A stretch of 24,963 bases of DNA from Burkholderiales bacterium UBA954 (GTDB lineage: Bacteria > Pseudomonadota > Gammaproteobacteria > Burkholderiales > Burkholderiaceae_A), in NCBI GenBank assembly GCA_002293155.1, contig DBCQ01000054.1:57128-82090 (forward strand). Reading direction: 5' to 3'. Positions within the stretch are counted from its first letter, which is position 1. Each line of letters begins with the position of its first letter. Of the stretch, positions 6,997-14,824 are shown in pieces. The notes below the pieces were generated by a model. That model made no database searches and was not told where the DNA came from. It saw only the letters and a program-made list of their open reading frames with translations. Both the position numbers and the translations under genes were made by a program.

Positions 6997-8004
6997 ATGC
7001 GTATTTTTAGTCTGTTATTGTCTGGATTGATCGCGCTGGTTTCGAGCACTGCTTTCGCGCAGACCGCGGTGCGTTTTGCACTAGATTGGCGCTTCGAAGG
7101 GCCCGCAACGCCCTACTTTGTAGCAATCGATAAGGGGTACTACAAGGCCGAGGGCCTCGATGTAACGATTGATCCGGGCGCAAGTTCGGTCGAGCCCATT
7201 AATCGGGTAGCCTCGGGTGTGTATCAGATGGGCTTTGCGGATATCAACTCACTCATTAAATTCCGTGACAACCCTCAGAACAGCCCAGTGCGTGCCGTGA
7301 TGATGGCCTATGACACCCCAGCCTTTTCAATTGTCACACTCAAAGGCAAGGGAATCTCTAAGCCCAAAGACCTTGAAGGAAAAACCCTCGGCGCTCCAGC
7401 ACCCGATGGTGCGTATGCCCAGTGGCCAATTTTCGTTGACGCCAACAAGATCGACGCCTCTAAGGTTCGGATCGAGAACGTGGGCTTCCCCGTTCGTGAG
7501 CCTATGCTGGCCCAAGGCAAGGTCGACGCGATTACAGGCTTTTGGTTTTCCTCCTACATGAACCTAAAGGCCAACGGCATTAAAGACGAAGACATCGTGG
7601 TGTTGCTGATGCGTGACTTTGGTGTTGATCTCTATGGCAATGCAATTATTGCGAATCCCGACTTTATAAAAAGTAACCCCAAGGCAGTTGCCGGGTTTAT
7701 TCGGGCCACCATTAAAGGCATTCAAGACACCATCAAGAGCCCCGATACCGCTATCGATTCGCTCATGAAACGTAATGCAATAGCGAACCGTGATGTAGAA
7801 CTCCAACGGCTCAAGATGGCGCTCGACAAAAACTATGTCACCCCAGATGTTTTGAAATCTGGCCTTGGCAACGTTGATATGAAACGCCTTGAGAAATCGA
7901 TCGACCAGATTGGTTTAACCTTCAAGTTCACGAATAAGCCAAAGGCAGCCGACATCTTCACAAGTCAGTTCCTGCCAGCACGCGATCAGCGTTTAGCGAA
8001 GTAA
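6997..8004 (+). CDS. ABC importer substrate-binding protein, NMT1/THI5-like
   Basis: Periplasmic binding protein of 335 residues with a Sec signal peptide (hydrophobic MRIFSLLLSGLIALVSSTAFA, likely cut after AFA at 21). The mature part starts with FALDWRFEGPATPYFVAIDKGYYKAEGLDV, a hallmark of the NMT1/THI5-like family that includes ThiY and relatives of SsuA/TauA, and has GAPAPDGAYAQWPIF in the ligand region. A strong GGAGGA site precedes the ATG. It forms a full importer with the next two genes. Relatives bind pyrimidine precursors, sulfonates, nitrate or other small solutes. Its place after the urate pathway suggests a purine, ureide or similar heterocycle, which is inference; thiamine-precursor uptake remains possible, but no thi gene is nearby. 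Confidence 0.85.
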   Translation: MRIFSLLLSGLIALVSSTAFAQTAVRFALDWRFEGPATPYFVAIDKGYYKAEGLDVTIDPGASSVEPINRVASGVYQMGFADINSLIKFRDNPQNSPVRAVMMAYDTPAFSIVTLKGKGISKPKDLEGKTLGAPAPDGAYAQWPIFVDANKIDASKVRIENVGFPVREPMLAQGKVDAITGFWFSSYMNLKANGIKDEDIVVLLMRDFGVDLYGNAIIANPDFIKSNPKAVAGFIRATIKGIQDTIKSPDTAIDSLMKRNAIANRDVELQRLKMALDKNYVTPDVLKSGLGNVDMKRLEKSIDQIGLTFKFTNKPKAADIFTSQFLPARDQRLAK

Positions 8005-8032
8005 ACCGGACGTGATTTCAGAGGACTAGAAA

Positions 8033-8818
8033 ATGGCTGAACCCTTGGTTGAACTCGATAACATCTCCATGGCCTACGGCAAAGGAGATGCCGCAGTGCG
8101 TGCAATTGAAGACGTCACGCTATCAATCGATAAGGGGGAATTCATCGCTGTCGTAGGCCCGTCGGGCTGCGGCAAGAGCTCTCTGATGAAGCTTATTTCG
8201 GGGCTGCACCCCCCATTCTCAGGCCGGCTCGCCGTGGAGGGCAAGCCTGTGAATGGGCCTTTGAAATCAGTCGGTATGGCATTCCAAGCCAGTAACTTGT
8301 TGCCTTGGCGAACCTGTGTTGACAATATCCTGTTGCCACTCGAAATTGTTCAGCCCCATCGCAGCCGTATCGGCTCCCAGCGGGCCCAATATAAAGAAAA
8401 GGCCGTTAATCTTCTGCACTCGGTCGGCCTTCAAGGCTTTACTGAGAAGTTTCCATGGCAACTCTCCGGGGGCATGCAACAGCGTGCCTCCATCTGTCGC
8501 GCCCTCATCCACGAGCCCGAGATTCTCATGCTTGACGAACCCTTCGGCGCGCTAGATGCCTTCACAAGAGAAGAGCTCTGGTGCACGCTGCGGGATATTC
8601 AGGCTCAGCGCAAGGTCACAGTCATGCTGGTCACTCACGATCTTCGCGAGGCTGTCTTTCTTGCCGATACTGTCTATGTCATGTCTAATCGCCCCGGAAG
8701 AATTGTTAAAAAATGCTCGGTCTCGATTCCTCGTCCACGTGATCTTGAGGTGACCTACACCGCAGAATTTCAAGATATTGTTCATGATCTGCGCTCCATG
8801 ATTGGGGGGAAACACTAA
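8033..8818 (+). CDS. ABC importer ATP-binding protein, TauB/SsuB type
   Basis: Cytoplasmic ATPase subunit of 261 residues. Walker A is GPSGCGKSS (42-50), the Q-loop is at about Gln85 (AFQASNLLPWRT), the signature is LSGGMQQR (144-151), Walker B is ILMLDEP (164-170), followed by the D-loop FGALD and the switch histidine His202 in THDLREA. The PWRT and FGALDAFTRE segments are typical of the nitrate/sulfonate/taurine/ThiZ-like group, matching the neighbouring binding protein and permease. It lies 28 bp after the binding-protein gene, with an AGAGGA ribosome site, and its stop codon directly abuts the permease ATG. The ligand is unknown. Confidence 0.92.
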   Translation: MAEPLVELDNISMAYGKGDAAVRAIEDVTLSIDKGEFIAVVGPSGCGKSSLMKLISGLHPPFSGRLAVEGKPVNGPLKSVGMAFQASNLLPWRTCVDNILLPLEIVQPHRSRIGSQRAQYKEKAVNLLHSVGLQGFTEKFPWQLSGGMQQRASICRALIHEPEILMLDEPFGALDAFTREELWCTLRDIQAQRKVTVMLVTHDLREAVFLADTVYVMSNRPGRIVKKCSVSIPRPRDLEVTYTAEFQDIVHDLRSMIGGKH

Positions 8819-9589
8819 ATGAAACGCGAAGATTTCTATCAGACCGTTCTTCCTCCTCTCGGCTTCACGATTGCCCTCTTTGCCTTCTGGCAGATTATTT
8901 GTAAGCTCTTTGACGTACCCCTCACGATTCTTCCTGCCCCCTCCGATATCTTTGCGGCCCTCTGGCAGTATCGCGTGCCAATCATTGATAACTCATGGGT
9001 CACGCTCTGGACAACCCTCGTTGGATTTGCGCTCGCCACGATTTTCGGCTTATTAATTGGTATCGCGGTTGGCTGGCATAAGAATATCTACTCCGCAATT
9101 TATCCAGTTCTAGTTGGCTTTAACTCAGTCCCCAAGGTCGCAGTGGTTCCAGTGCTGATTCTCTGGTTTGGCCTGGGAGAGGTTCCTGCCATCATCACCG
9201 CGTTTCTGATCTCGTTTTTCCCAATTGTCGTCAATGTTGCGACCGGACTTGCCACCACCAATCCAGAGCTCGAAGATGTCATGCGCGCGCTGGGCGCATC
9301 TAAACTCGATATCATGCGTAAGGTGGGAATACCCGGCTCCCTGCCCTATTTCTTCGGTTCGCTGAAGGTCGCGATTACCCTTGCTTTTGTGGGCGCCGTA
9401 GTCTCTGAAACAGTGGGTGCGAATAAAGGAATAGGCAAGCTGATGCTCGATGCCCAGGCAGCCTTCCAGGTTCAGATTGTTTTCGCTGGCCTTTTAGTTC
9501 TGGCGTTTCTGGGAATTGTTCTCTACGCAGCGACCGCAATTATTGAAAAACGATTCACGGGTTGGGCATTCCGTGGACAAAATAGGTGA
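8819..9589 (+). CDS. ABC importer permease, TauC/SsuC type
   Basis: Inner-membrane permease of 256 residues with about six hydrophobic segments and a BPD_transp_1 domain. The cytoplasmic coupling (EAA) loop is seen as ALGASKLDIMRKVGIPGSLPYFF, about 90 residues from the C terminus. The N-terminal helix FTIALFAFWQIICKLF and the VPKVAVVPVLILWFGLGEVP-like segment are typical of SsuC/ThiX-like permeases. The ATG follows the ATPase stop codon without a gap. The GGGGGGA run just upstream can serve as ribosome site. With the two preceding genes it completes a binding-protein-dependent importer; a homodimer of this single permease is expected. Confidence 0.92.
   Translation: MKREDFYQTVLPPLGFTIALFAFWQIICKLFDVPLTILPAPSDIFAALWQYRVPIIDNSWVTLWTTLVGFALATIFGLLIGIAVGWHKNIYSAIYPVLVGFNSVPKVAVVPVLILWFGLGEVPAIITAFLISFFPIVVNVATGLATTNPELEDVMRALGASKLDIMRKVGIPGSLPYFFGSLKVAITLAFVGAVVSETVGANKGIGKLMLDAQAAFQVQIVFAGLLVLAFLGIVLYAATAIIEKRFTGWAFRGQNR
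9584..9589 (+). promoter_or_regulatory. Ribosome binding site fixing the gpt start
   Basis: AGGTGA lies 10 bases before the ATG at 9600 and overlaps the permease stop codon. It supports the ATG at 9600 rather than an upstream in-frame start at 9516, which would run 74 bp back into the permease gene and add residues absent from Gpt. Confidence 0.6.
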
Positions 9590-9599
9590 TCACGATCCC

Positions 9600-10115
9600 A
9601 TGACCACACGCAATCCGTATGAAGACGATATTGTTATCTCGTGGGCGGAACTCCATCGTGACACCCGATACCTGTCCTCGGTGCTGCACGAACTCGGCGC
9701 CTGGAAGGGCATCATTGCAATTACACGCGGTGGGATGGTTCCCGCGGCCTTGATTGCCCGAGAGCTTGATATTCGGCTCATCGATACTGTTTGCATTACA
9801 AGCTACGGAACGGGTGAGGTCTCCGGCGCCGAACAAGCCCAAGGAAGCCTGAAAATCTTAAAATCGGTCTCGGGGGATGGCGATGGATTTCTCTTGGTGG
9901 ATGATTTAGTCGATACCGGAAAAACCGCTCAGGCAGTTCGGGCGATGCTACCCAAGGCCCACTTTGCAACCCTTTATGCGAAACCGGCGGGACGCCCAAT
10001 TGTCGATACGTTTGTGAAGGAGTTCAAACAAAATAAATGGATCTACTTCCCGTGGGATATTGACTATCAATTCTCAACCCCCATCAAGGATCGGTCGAAA
10101 TCACAGAAGACTTAG
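9600..10115 (+). CDS. gpt: Xanthine(-guanine) phosphoribosyltransferase
   Basis: Type I phosphoribosyltransferase of 171 residues resembling E. coli Gpt (152). It transfers the phosphoribosyl group from PRPP to xanthine, guanine or hypoxanthine. Shared segments are WKGIIAITRGGMVPAALIAREL (35-56), IDTVCITSYG (61-70), the PRPP loop GFLLVDDLVDTGKTA (96-110), PKAHFATLYAKPAGRP (118-133) and the base-stacking PWDIDYQF (151-158). The region between 70 and 85 (GEVSGAEQAQ) and the ~10-residue C-terminal tail differ from the E. coli enzyme. The gene lies 10 bp after an importer permease and 51 bp before a second importer. A salvage enzyme inside a catabolic and uptake cluster suggests that imported purine can be routed either to nucleotides or to urate. 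Confidence 0.9.
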   Translation: MTTRNPYEDDIVISWAELHRDTRYLSSVLHELGAWKGIIAITRGGMVPAALIARELDIRLIDTVCITSYGTGEVSGAEQAQGSLKILKSVSGDGDGFLLVDDLVDTGKTAQAVRAMLPKAHFATLYAKPAGRPIVDTFVKEFKQNKWIYFPWDIDYQFSTPIKDRSKSQKT

Positions 10116-10166
10116 CCTCAGGCACTTCCGCATTCATCAAACCCACCAACCAAAAGGAGTCGTCTC

Positions 10167-11435
10167 ATGAGAAAACCAAAGCAATCGGCGGTTCGTTCTG
10201 TCTCAACACCTAATAGCACTCGCCGAGCCACAGTAGCGGGTATGGGGGCCGCAATCGCCGCGGCAACCCTCCCCATTTCCGCTTCGGCCCAATCGAAAGA
10301 TATCAAGGTCGGCTTCTTGCTGCCCTTAACTGGCGCCTTTGCCGAAGCAGGTCAATTAATTAAATCAGCCGTTGATATGGCCGTTGAGGAAATCAACAAA
10401 GCTGGCGGCATTAAAAGCATTGGTGGCAGGATCGTTCCTGTCTATGGCAACTCCTCATCACCTGATGAAGCAAATACAGAAACTAACCGGATGATCTCGA
10501 CAGAGAAAGTCTCGGCAATCGTTGGCGCATATTCATCTGGCGCAACGATCTCCTCCACCGTAATTGCAGAGCGCGCGTCAATCCCCTACCTGGTTCCGAA
10601 CGCACTTGCAGACGAGATTACCGAGCGCGGACTTAAGTTTGTCTTCAAAACCGTGCCACATTTCTCGCAGTTTGCAATTAATGGCGCCCAGATGGTCAAG
10701 GATTTGTCTGCCAAAGCAAAGCGTCCTGTTAAGACTGTAAGCCTCGTTCGCGAAAATAACTTTTTCGGAAATGTCGTTGGAAAAGCCTTTTCTGCGCATC
10801 TTGGCAAGGCGGGCCTAGAGTTAGTGAAAGATAATATCTTTCCAACAAATCCCACCTCATTTGAAGATATTATTGTGGCGCTCAAGGGTCAAAATCCTGA
10901 TGTCGTCTTTGCCGCAGGCGAGCCCTCTTCCATCACATTGCTATTCCAGCAGCTTAAAGAACTCAAGTACTGGCCGAAACTCGGTTGGGTCGGATGCGGT
11001 GGCGGCTACACAAATCCAACGGTGGTGCAGAACCTTGGGTCACTCGCCGAAGGGATGCTGGTCATCAATGACTGGTTCCCGGATATCAACCGGCCTGGCT
11101 CCAAAGAGCTCAACGAGCGGTTCAAAAAGCGGACGGGCGGAAAGGATCTCCTCGGTAACGCCAATACCACCTACGCCGCTGTTTATATTCTCGCCGACGC
11201 TCTGCAGCGCGCAGGATCCCCAGATGGCGCCAAGATTCGCGACGCGCTCGCCACAACCCGGATAACCTCGGGGCCGGCGACCTTCATGTACGAGCAGGTC
11301 ACATTCGACGCAAAGGGAATGATGCCTAACTCGCTACTTATCGGTGCGCAGGTTCAGAAGGGTGGCGCCCGAGTGGTTTGGCCCAATAGCTTGAAGGTTG
11401 CAGAGGGCGTCTGGCCCGTTCCTGCTCCACGCTAA
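10167..11435 (+). CDS. Liv-type (HAAT family) ABC substrate-binding protein
   Basis: Periplasmic binding protein of 422 residues in the branched-chain amino acid/amide class. The N terminus has a Tat-like signal: STRRATVAGMGAAIAAA followed by a hydrophobic run and SASAQ cleavage at about residue 42. The mature part opens with IKVGFLLPLTGAFAEAGQ and has INKAGGI and IVGAYSSGATI, typical of Peripla_BP_6. An AAGGAG site sits 7 bases before the ATG. It is the first gene of a five-gene importer. Family members carry amino acids, amides, urea, aromatic acids or nucleosides. The conserved UrtA features are not evident, so urea is not favoured. A purine-related ligand is inferred from context only. 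Confidence 0.88.
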   Translation: MRKPKQSAVRSVSTPNSTRRATVAGMGAAIAAATLPISASAQSKDIKVGFLLPLTGAFAEAGQLIKSAVDMAVEEINKAGGIKSIGGRIVPVYGNSSSPDEANTETNRMISTEKVSAIVGAYSSGATISSTVIAERASIPYLVPNALADEITERGLKFVFKTVPHFSQFAINGAQMVKDLSAKAKRPVKTVSLVRENNFFGNVVGKAFSAHLGKAGLELVKDNIFPTNPTSFEDIIVALKGQNPDVVFAAGEPSSITLLFQQLKELKYWPKLGWVGCGGGYTNPTVVQNLGSLAEGMLVINDWFPDINRPGSKELNERFKKRTGGKDLLGNANTTYAAVYILADALQRAGSPDGAKIRDALATTRITSGPATFMYEQVTFDAKGMMPNSLLIGAQVQKGGARVVWPNSLKVAEGVWPVPAPR

Positions 11436-11448
11436 ATCACCGCCCCAC

Positions 11449-11476
11449 CACTGGGGCGCCAATCGGCGTCCCAGTG
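11449..11476 (+). other. Intercistronic hairpin between binding-protein and permease genes
   Basis: CACTGGGGCGCC (11449-11460) pairs with GGCGTCCCAGTG (11465-11476) over 12 bp, with one G-U pair and an AATC tetraloop. The hairpin starts 14 bases after the binding-protein stop and ends 20 bases before the permease ATG. No T-run follows, so it is more likely a 3'-end stabiliser or processing barrier than a terminator. A weaker alternative stem, CGCCCC (11441-11446) with GGGGCG (11453-11458), is mutually exclusive with it. Confidence 0.7.
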
Positions 11477-11496
11477 CCCTACTTCATAAGAATTTC

Positions 11497-12384
11497 ATGA
11501 CAACCGCGCTCGCAATTCAACTCCTACTGCTTGGACTTTTACAAGGGGGTATTTACGCCCTCGTGGCCTGTGGACTCACCCTGATCTATGGCGTGATGAA
11601 GGTAGTGAATTTTGCTCATGCAGAATTCCTGACGCTAGGAATGTTTCTCGCAATCACGGCCTTTCAGCTATTCGGCCTAAACCCCTACACAGCCGCCCCT
11701 TTTATTTTTGCGATCGTTTTTATCCTGGGCGCTATTGCGCAGCAGATCATTATTCGCCCCGCTCTGAGGTATCCCCAGATCAACCAAATGCTCATCACCA
11801 TTGGCTTATCAATCCTGCTAGTGGGCATGATGCAGCTGTTATGGGGCCCCAATAATCAAGTTGTAAAGCTCTCCTGGGCACGAGCAACATTTGACTTTGA
11901 AATCGCGGGCGGCGAAGTTAGCCTTAGCTATGTGCGACTAATCGCTGCCGTGGTGGCCGTCGCAGTCGCTGGGCTAGCCTGGTGGATTCTAAAATACACT
12001 CGTACTGGAAATGCAATGCGAGCAGCTGCTCAGAATCCGCTCGCAGCGCGTTTAATGGGGATCAATGTCAGCAGAATCAACCTGCTCACGTTTGGATTTG
12101 GTACAGGGCTAGCCGCACTGTCAGGCGCGTTGATTTCTCCAGCGTTTTTTGTAAACCCGACCTTTGGAACCGATTACTTCATCCTTGCGGCTTTTGTAAT
12201 TGTAGTTCTTGGCACTATGGGTAATTTTGTAGGTGCACTGGTCGGCGGGCTAATCATCGGGATGGCAGAGGCCCTTGGTGGGCTCTTCCTTGGTGCAGCC
12301 ATGCGGCAGTTTGTTAGTCTCAGTGTCTTTGTGATTGTGCTCCTCTTCTTGCCGCGCGGAATATTTAGAGGGCGCATGTCATGA
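11497..12384 (+). CDS. Liv-type ABC permease 1 (LivH-like)
   Basis: Inner-membrane permease of 295 residues with about eight hydrophobic segments. It begins LLLLGLLQGGIYALVACGLTLIYGVMKVVNFAHAEFLTLG, the standard LivH opening, and has a late coupling segment MRAAAQNPLAARLMGINVSRINLLTFGFG. The ATG at 11497 is chosen because an upstream in-frame start (11398) would run back through the hairpin and the binding-protein gene and add residues foreign to LivH. The ribosome site is weak (AAGAA). The stop overlaps the next start by ATGA at 12381-12384. It pairs with the LivM-like permease to form the channel. Confidence 0.93.
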   Translation: MTTALAIQLLLLGLLQGGIYALVACGLTLIYGVMKVVNFAHAEFLTLGMFLAITAFQLFGLNPYTAAPFIFAIVFILGAIAQQIIIRPALRYPQINQMLITIGLSILLVGMMQLLWGPNNQVVKLSWARATFDFEIAGGEVSLSYVRLIAAVVAVAVAGLAWWILKYTRTGNAMRAAAQNPLAARLMGINVSRINLLTFGFGTGLAALSGALISPAFFVNPTFGTDYFILAAFVIVVLGTMGNFVGALVGGLIIGMAEALGGLFLGAAMRQFVSLSVFVIVLLFLPRGIFRGRMS

Positions 12385-13364
12385 AGATGTCCAACTGGCT
12401 TGACTGGCAATTAATCGTTTCCGGGATATTTATTGCGGCCGTCGCAGCAATTGGCGTCTCTACGACTTCGGACTATGTTGTTCAAATTCTTGTGCTGGCA
12501 ACAATTTACGCAGCAGTTGCGCTCAGTTGGTCCATCGCGGGTGGTCTAGGCGGATTACTCCTGCTCGGATTCATTAGTTTTTACGGTGTTGGAGCCTATA
12601 CAAACGGAATTTTGTTTACCAAGTACGGTATCAGCCCCTGGATCAATATTGTCCTAGCGGCAGGTTTTGCGGGACTACTGGGCTGGTTAATTGCAGCAGT
12701 GACTCTGCGCTACGAACTCTCTGAGGACTACTTTGCAATGTTTACGGTAGGCCTGTCGCAGGCGCTAAAGATAGTCTTGCTTAATTCGGAGTACTTCGGC
12801 CGAGCGACCGGGATCTACATTACGATCGTGAAAGATGACTGGGCGATGATGTCGTTTGTTAGCCGAAAGCCCTATCTATTGATTGCGTTATTGATTCTTG
12901 TCGTCATTATTGCAGCCAGCTATTGGATTCAGCGCTCCACCTTTGGTTTCCGTTTGGCTGCGGTTCGTCAGAACAGCCGGGCAGCAGAGGCGCTAGGAAT
13001 CAATCCAGTCAAAACTAAGATACACGCGATCATCGTTTCTGGTGCTCTGGGTGGGTCTGTCGGCGCATTTTATTCCCAGTTTGTAACCTTTATCGACCCT
13101 AAACAAGTCTTTAGCCTCGCCACAAACTTTGAAATGCTTCTCGGCGCCGTTCTTGGGGGGCGCCTCACATTGATCGGTCCAATCCTCGGCGCAGCGACTC
13201 TAAAGCCTCTGCAGGATGTTCTACGGGGAGTCTTTGGCGGCGAGGCAGATGCCCTCTATCTGGTTCTCTATGGTGCGCTGCTCATCGTGAGTTGCCTGGC
13301 ACTACCTAAAGGGATCGCCTTTTATATTGAAAAGTGGCATCGCAAGCGTTACGGAAATTCCTAA
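12381..13364 (+). CDS. Liv-type ABC permease 2 (LivM-like)
   Basis: Second permease, 327 residues, with about eight to ten hydrophobic segments. Typical LivM segments are GGLGGLLLLGFISFYGVGAYTNGIL near residue 60-80, the coupling loop STFGFRLAAVRQNSRAAEALGINP and the C-terminal GRLTLIGPILGAATLKPLQD. It lacks the long N-terminal extension of E. coli LivM. The start overlaps the LivH-like stop by 4 bp; a second ATG two codons later is also possible. It is followed by the LivG-like ATPase after 3 bp. Confidence 0.93.
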   Translation: MKMSNWLDWQLIVSGIFIAAVAAIGVSTTSDYVVQILVLATIYAAVALSWSIAGGLGGLLLLGFISFYGVGAYTNGILFTKYGISPWINIVLAAGFAGLLGWLIAAVTLRYELSEDYFAMFTVGLSQALKIVLLNSEYFGRATGIYITIVKDDWAMMSFVSRKPYLLIALLILVVIIAASYWIQRSTFGFRLAAVRQNSRAAEALGINPVKTKIHAIIVSGALGGSVGAFYSQFVTFIDPKQVFSLATNFEMLLGAVLGGRLTLIGPILGAATLKPLQDVLRGVFGGEADALYLVLYGALLIVSCLALPKGIAFYIEKWHRKRYGNS

Positions 13365-13367
13365 TCC

Positions 13368-14117
13368 ATGAACTCTCCTTTACTCAAGCTCGATTGCGTC
13401 ACCAAAAGATTTCGCGGGCTTACTGCCGTTGATCGCGTCAATATGACCGTCGACGAGGGCCAGATCGTCGGTATCGTAGGGCCCAACGGATCCGGAAAGA
13501 CAACAACTTTTGCCTGTGTCTCGGGTTTTCTTCGCCCAGAAGAAGGCCGTGTGATTTTCCAGGGCAAAGACATCACGGGGCTTCAACCCTACCAAATAGC
13601 GCGGCTCGGCATATCAAGAACATTCCAAATTGTCCAGTCTTTCGAAGAATTGACAGTTCTCGACAATGTTGTGCTCGGTGCCCTTAAACCCGACGAGGCG
13701 AACCACTCGATTTCTATTGCAGAGGCGCGTAATCGGGCGGCTGAGATTATTGATCTTGTAGGCCTCGCATCCGATGCTCGAAAGCTCAGCGGAAGTCTCG
13801 GCATTCCGGGTCGTAAGCGACTCGAAATCGCGAGAGCACTCGCCACCCGACCCAAACTCTTGCTACTCGATGAGGTAATGGCCGGTCTAAGGCCTGTCGA
13901 GGTTGATCAAGCCGTTGAAATCATTAAAAAGATACGCGATCGTGGCGTGACTATTGTTGTCGTCGAGCATCTCATGCGTGCGGTCTTGGCCCTATCGGAA
14001 AAGCTATATGTCATCCATCACGGCGCAGTGCTCGCGCAAGGGATCGACCCACGAGAAGTCCTCGGTCGCCCCGAGGTCGTAGACGCGTATTTTGGAAAGG
14101 CAACTCTCGATGCTTAA
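13368..14117 (+). CDS. Liv-type ABC ATPase 1 (LivG-like)
   Basis: ATP-binding subunit of 249 residues. Walker A is GPNGSGKTT (38-46), the Q-loop is RTFQIVQ (Gln87), Walker B is LLLLDEV (164-170) and the switch histidine is His201 in VVVEHLMR. The ABC signature is unusual: where LivG normally has LPYGQQRRLEIAR, this protein has LGIPGRKRLEIAR (144-156), so the Gly-Gln pair is missing. The DEVMAGL variant after Walker B is a form I recall from a subset of LivG proteins, so the change is probably a subfamily trait, not decay. The gene overlaps the LivF-like gene by 8 bp. Confidence 0.92.
   Translation: MNSPLLKLDCVTKRFRGLTAVDRVNMTVDEGQIVGIVGPNGSGKTTTFACVSGFLRPEEGRVIFQGKDITGLQPYQIARLGISRTFQIVQSFEELTVLDNVVLGALKPDEANHSISIAEARNRAAEIIDLVGLASDARKLSGSLGIPGRKRLEIARALATRPKLLLLDEVMAGLRPVEVDQAVEIIKKIRDRGVTIVVVEHLMRAVLALSEKLYVIHHGAVLAQGIDPREVLGRPEVVDAYFGKATLDA
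14096..14100 (+). promoter_or_regulatory. Ribosome binding site fixing the LivF-like start
   Basis: AAAGG lies 9 bases before the ATG at 14110, within the end of the LivG-like gene. It favours this ATG over the TTG at 14092 and gives the usual LivF N terminus, MLKVDSLTAGYG. Confidence 0.5.
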
Positions 14118-14817
14118 GGTGGATTCTCTCACGGCAGGTTACGGCGATCTGCAAGTTCTATGGGGAGTAACAATCACTGTGAACCCCGGGGAACTGGTTG
14201 CCATCGTCGGACCTAACGGAGCCGGAAAGAGCACGTTAATGAATACCCTATCAGGTCTTGTCGACCAGTTAGGGGGCGAGATCCTCTTTCATCTCGAAAA
14301 TATTAATCAACACCCTGCAGAGCGTCGCGTCGGACTCGGAATCGTTCAATGCCCTGAAGGACGTAAGCTTTTCCCCGAGATGTCTGTTGAAGAGAATTTA
14401 AAGATCGGTGCTTACCTCTGCACCGACAAGCCCGAGGTGAAACGACGACTTGCTGATGTCTATTCGATCTTCCCAAAACTCGAACAACGAGCATCGCAGA
14501 TTGTCAGCACCATGTCCGGTGGCGAGCAACAAATGGTGGCGATTGGACGCTCGATGATGTCTGGCCCGAAGCTTCTCTTGCTGGACGAGCCCTCGCTTGG
14601 TCTGGCACCCATTATGGTGTCAGAGATGTTTCAAGCGATTGAGGCGATTCGAAAAACTGGAACCACCATCCTTATCGTTGAGCAGAATGTTCTGCAGACG
14701 CTTGAAATTGCTGATCGGGCCTACGTCCTAGAAAACGGGAAGATTACCCTTGAGGGACCGGGAAAAGCTCTCCTTCAGAACCCGCACATGAGGCAGGCTT
14801 ACCTCGGTCTGCACTAG
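14110..14817 (+). CDS. Liv-type ABC ATPase 2 (LivF-like)
   Basis: ATP-binding subunit of 235 residues. Walker A is GPNGAGKST (34-42), the VQCPEGRKLFPEMSVEENL segment is typical of LivF, the signature is MSGGEQQMVAIGR (135-147), Walker B is LLLLDEP and the end of the domain has IVEQNV, where LivF proteins carry Gln in the switch position. It forms the asymmetric ATPase pair with the LivG-like protein, in which only this partner has a canonical signature. It overlaps the upstream gene by 8 bp and is followed after 7 bp by the amidohydrolase gene, so the enzyme is very probably made from the same transcript. Confidence 0.93.
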   Translation: MLKVDSLTAGYGDLQVLWGVTITVNPGELVAIVGPNGAGKSTLMNTLSGLVDQLGGEILFHLENINQHPAERRVGLGIVQCPEGRKLFPEMSVEENLKIGAYLCTDKPEVKRRLADVYSIFPKLEQRASQIVSTMSGGEQQMVAIGRSMMSGPKLLLLDEPSLGLAPIMVSEMFQAIEAIRKTGTTILIVEQNVLQTLEIADRAYVLENGKITLEGPGKALLQNPHMRQAYLGLH

Positions 14818-14824
14818 CCCGGCG

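Noticed and set aside
9516..9599. N-terminal extension of gpt
   Set aside because: It overlaps the permease gene, and AGGTGA supports the ATG at 9600, which also gives a Gpt-like N terminus.
10167..14817. Urea importer UrtABCDE
   Set aside because: Gene order and subunit number fit, and urea is a pathway product, but the binding protein reads as a general Liv-type protein without recognisable UrtA features. Urea is not excluded.
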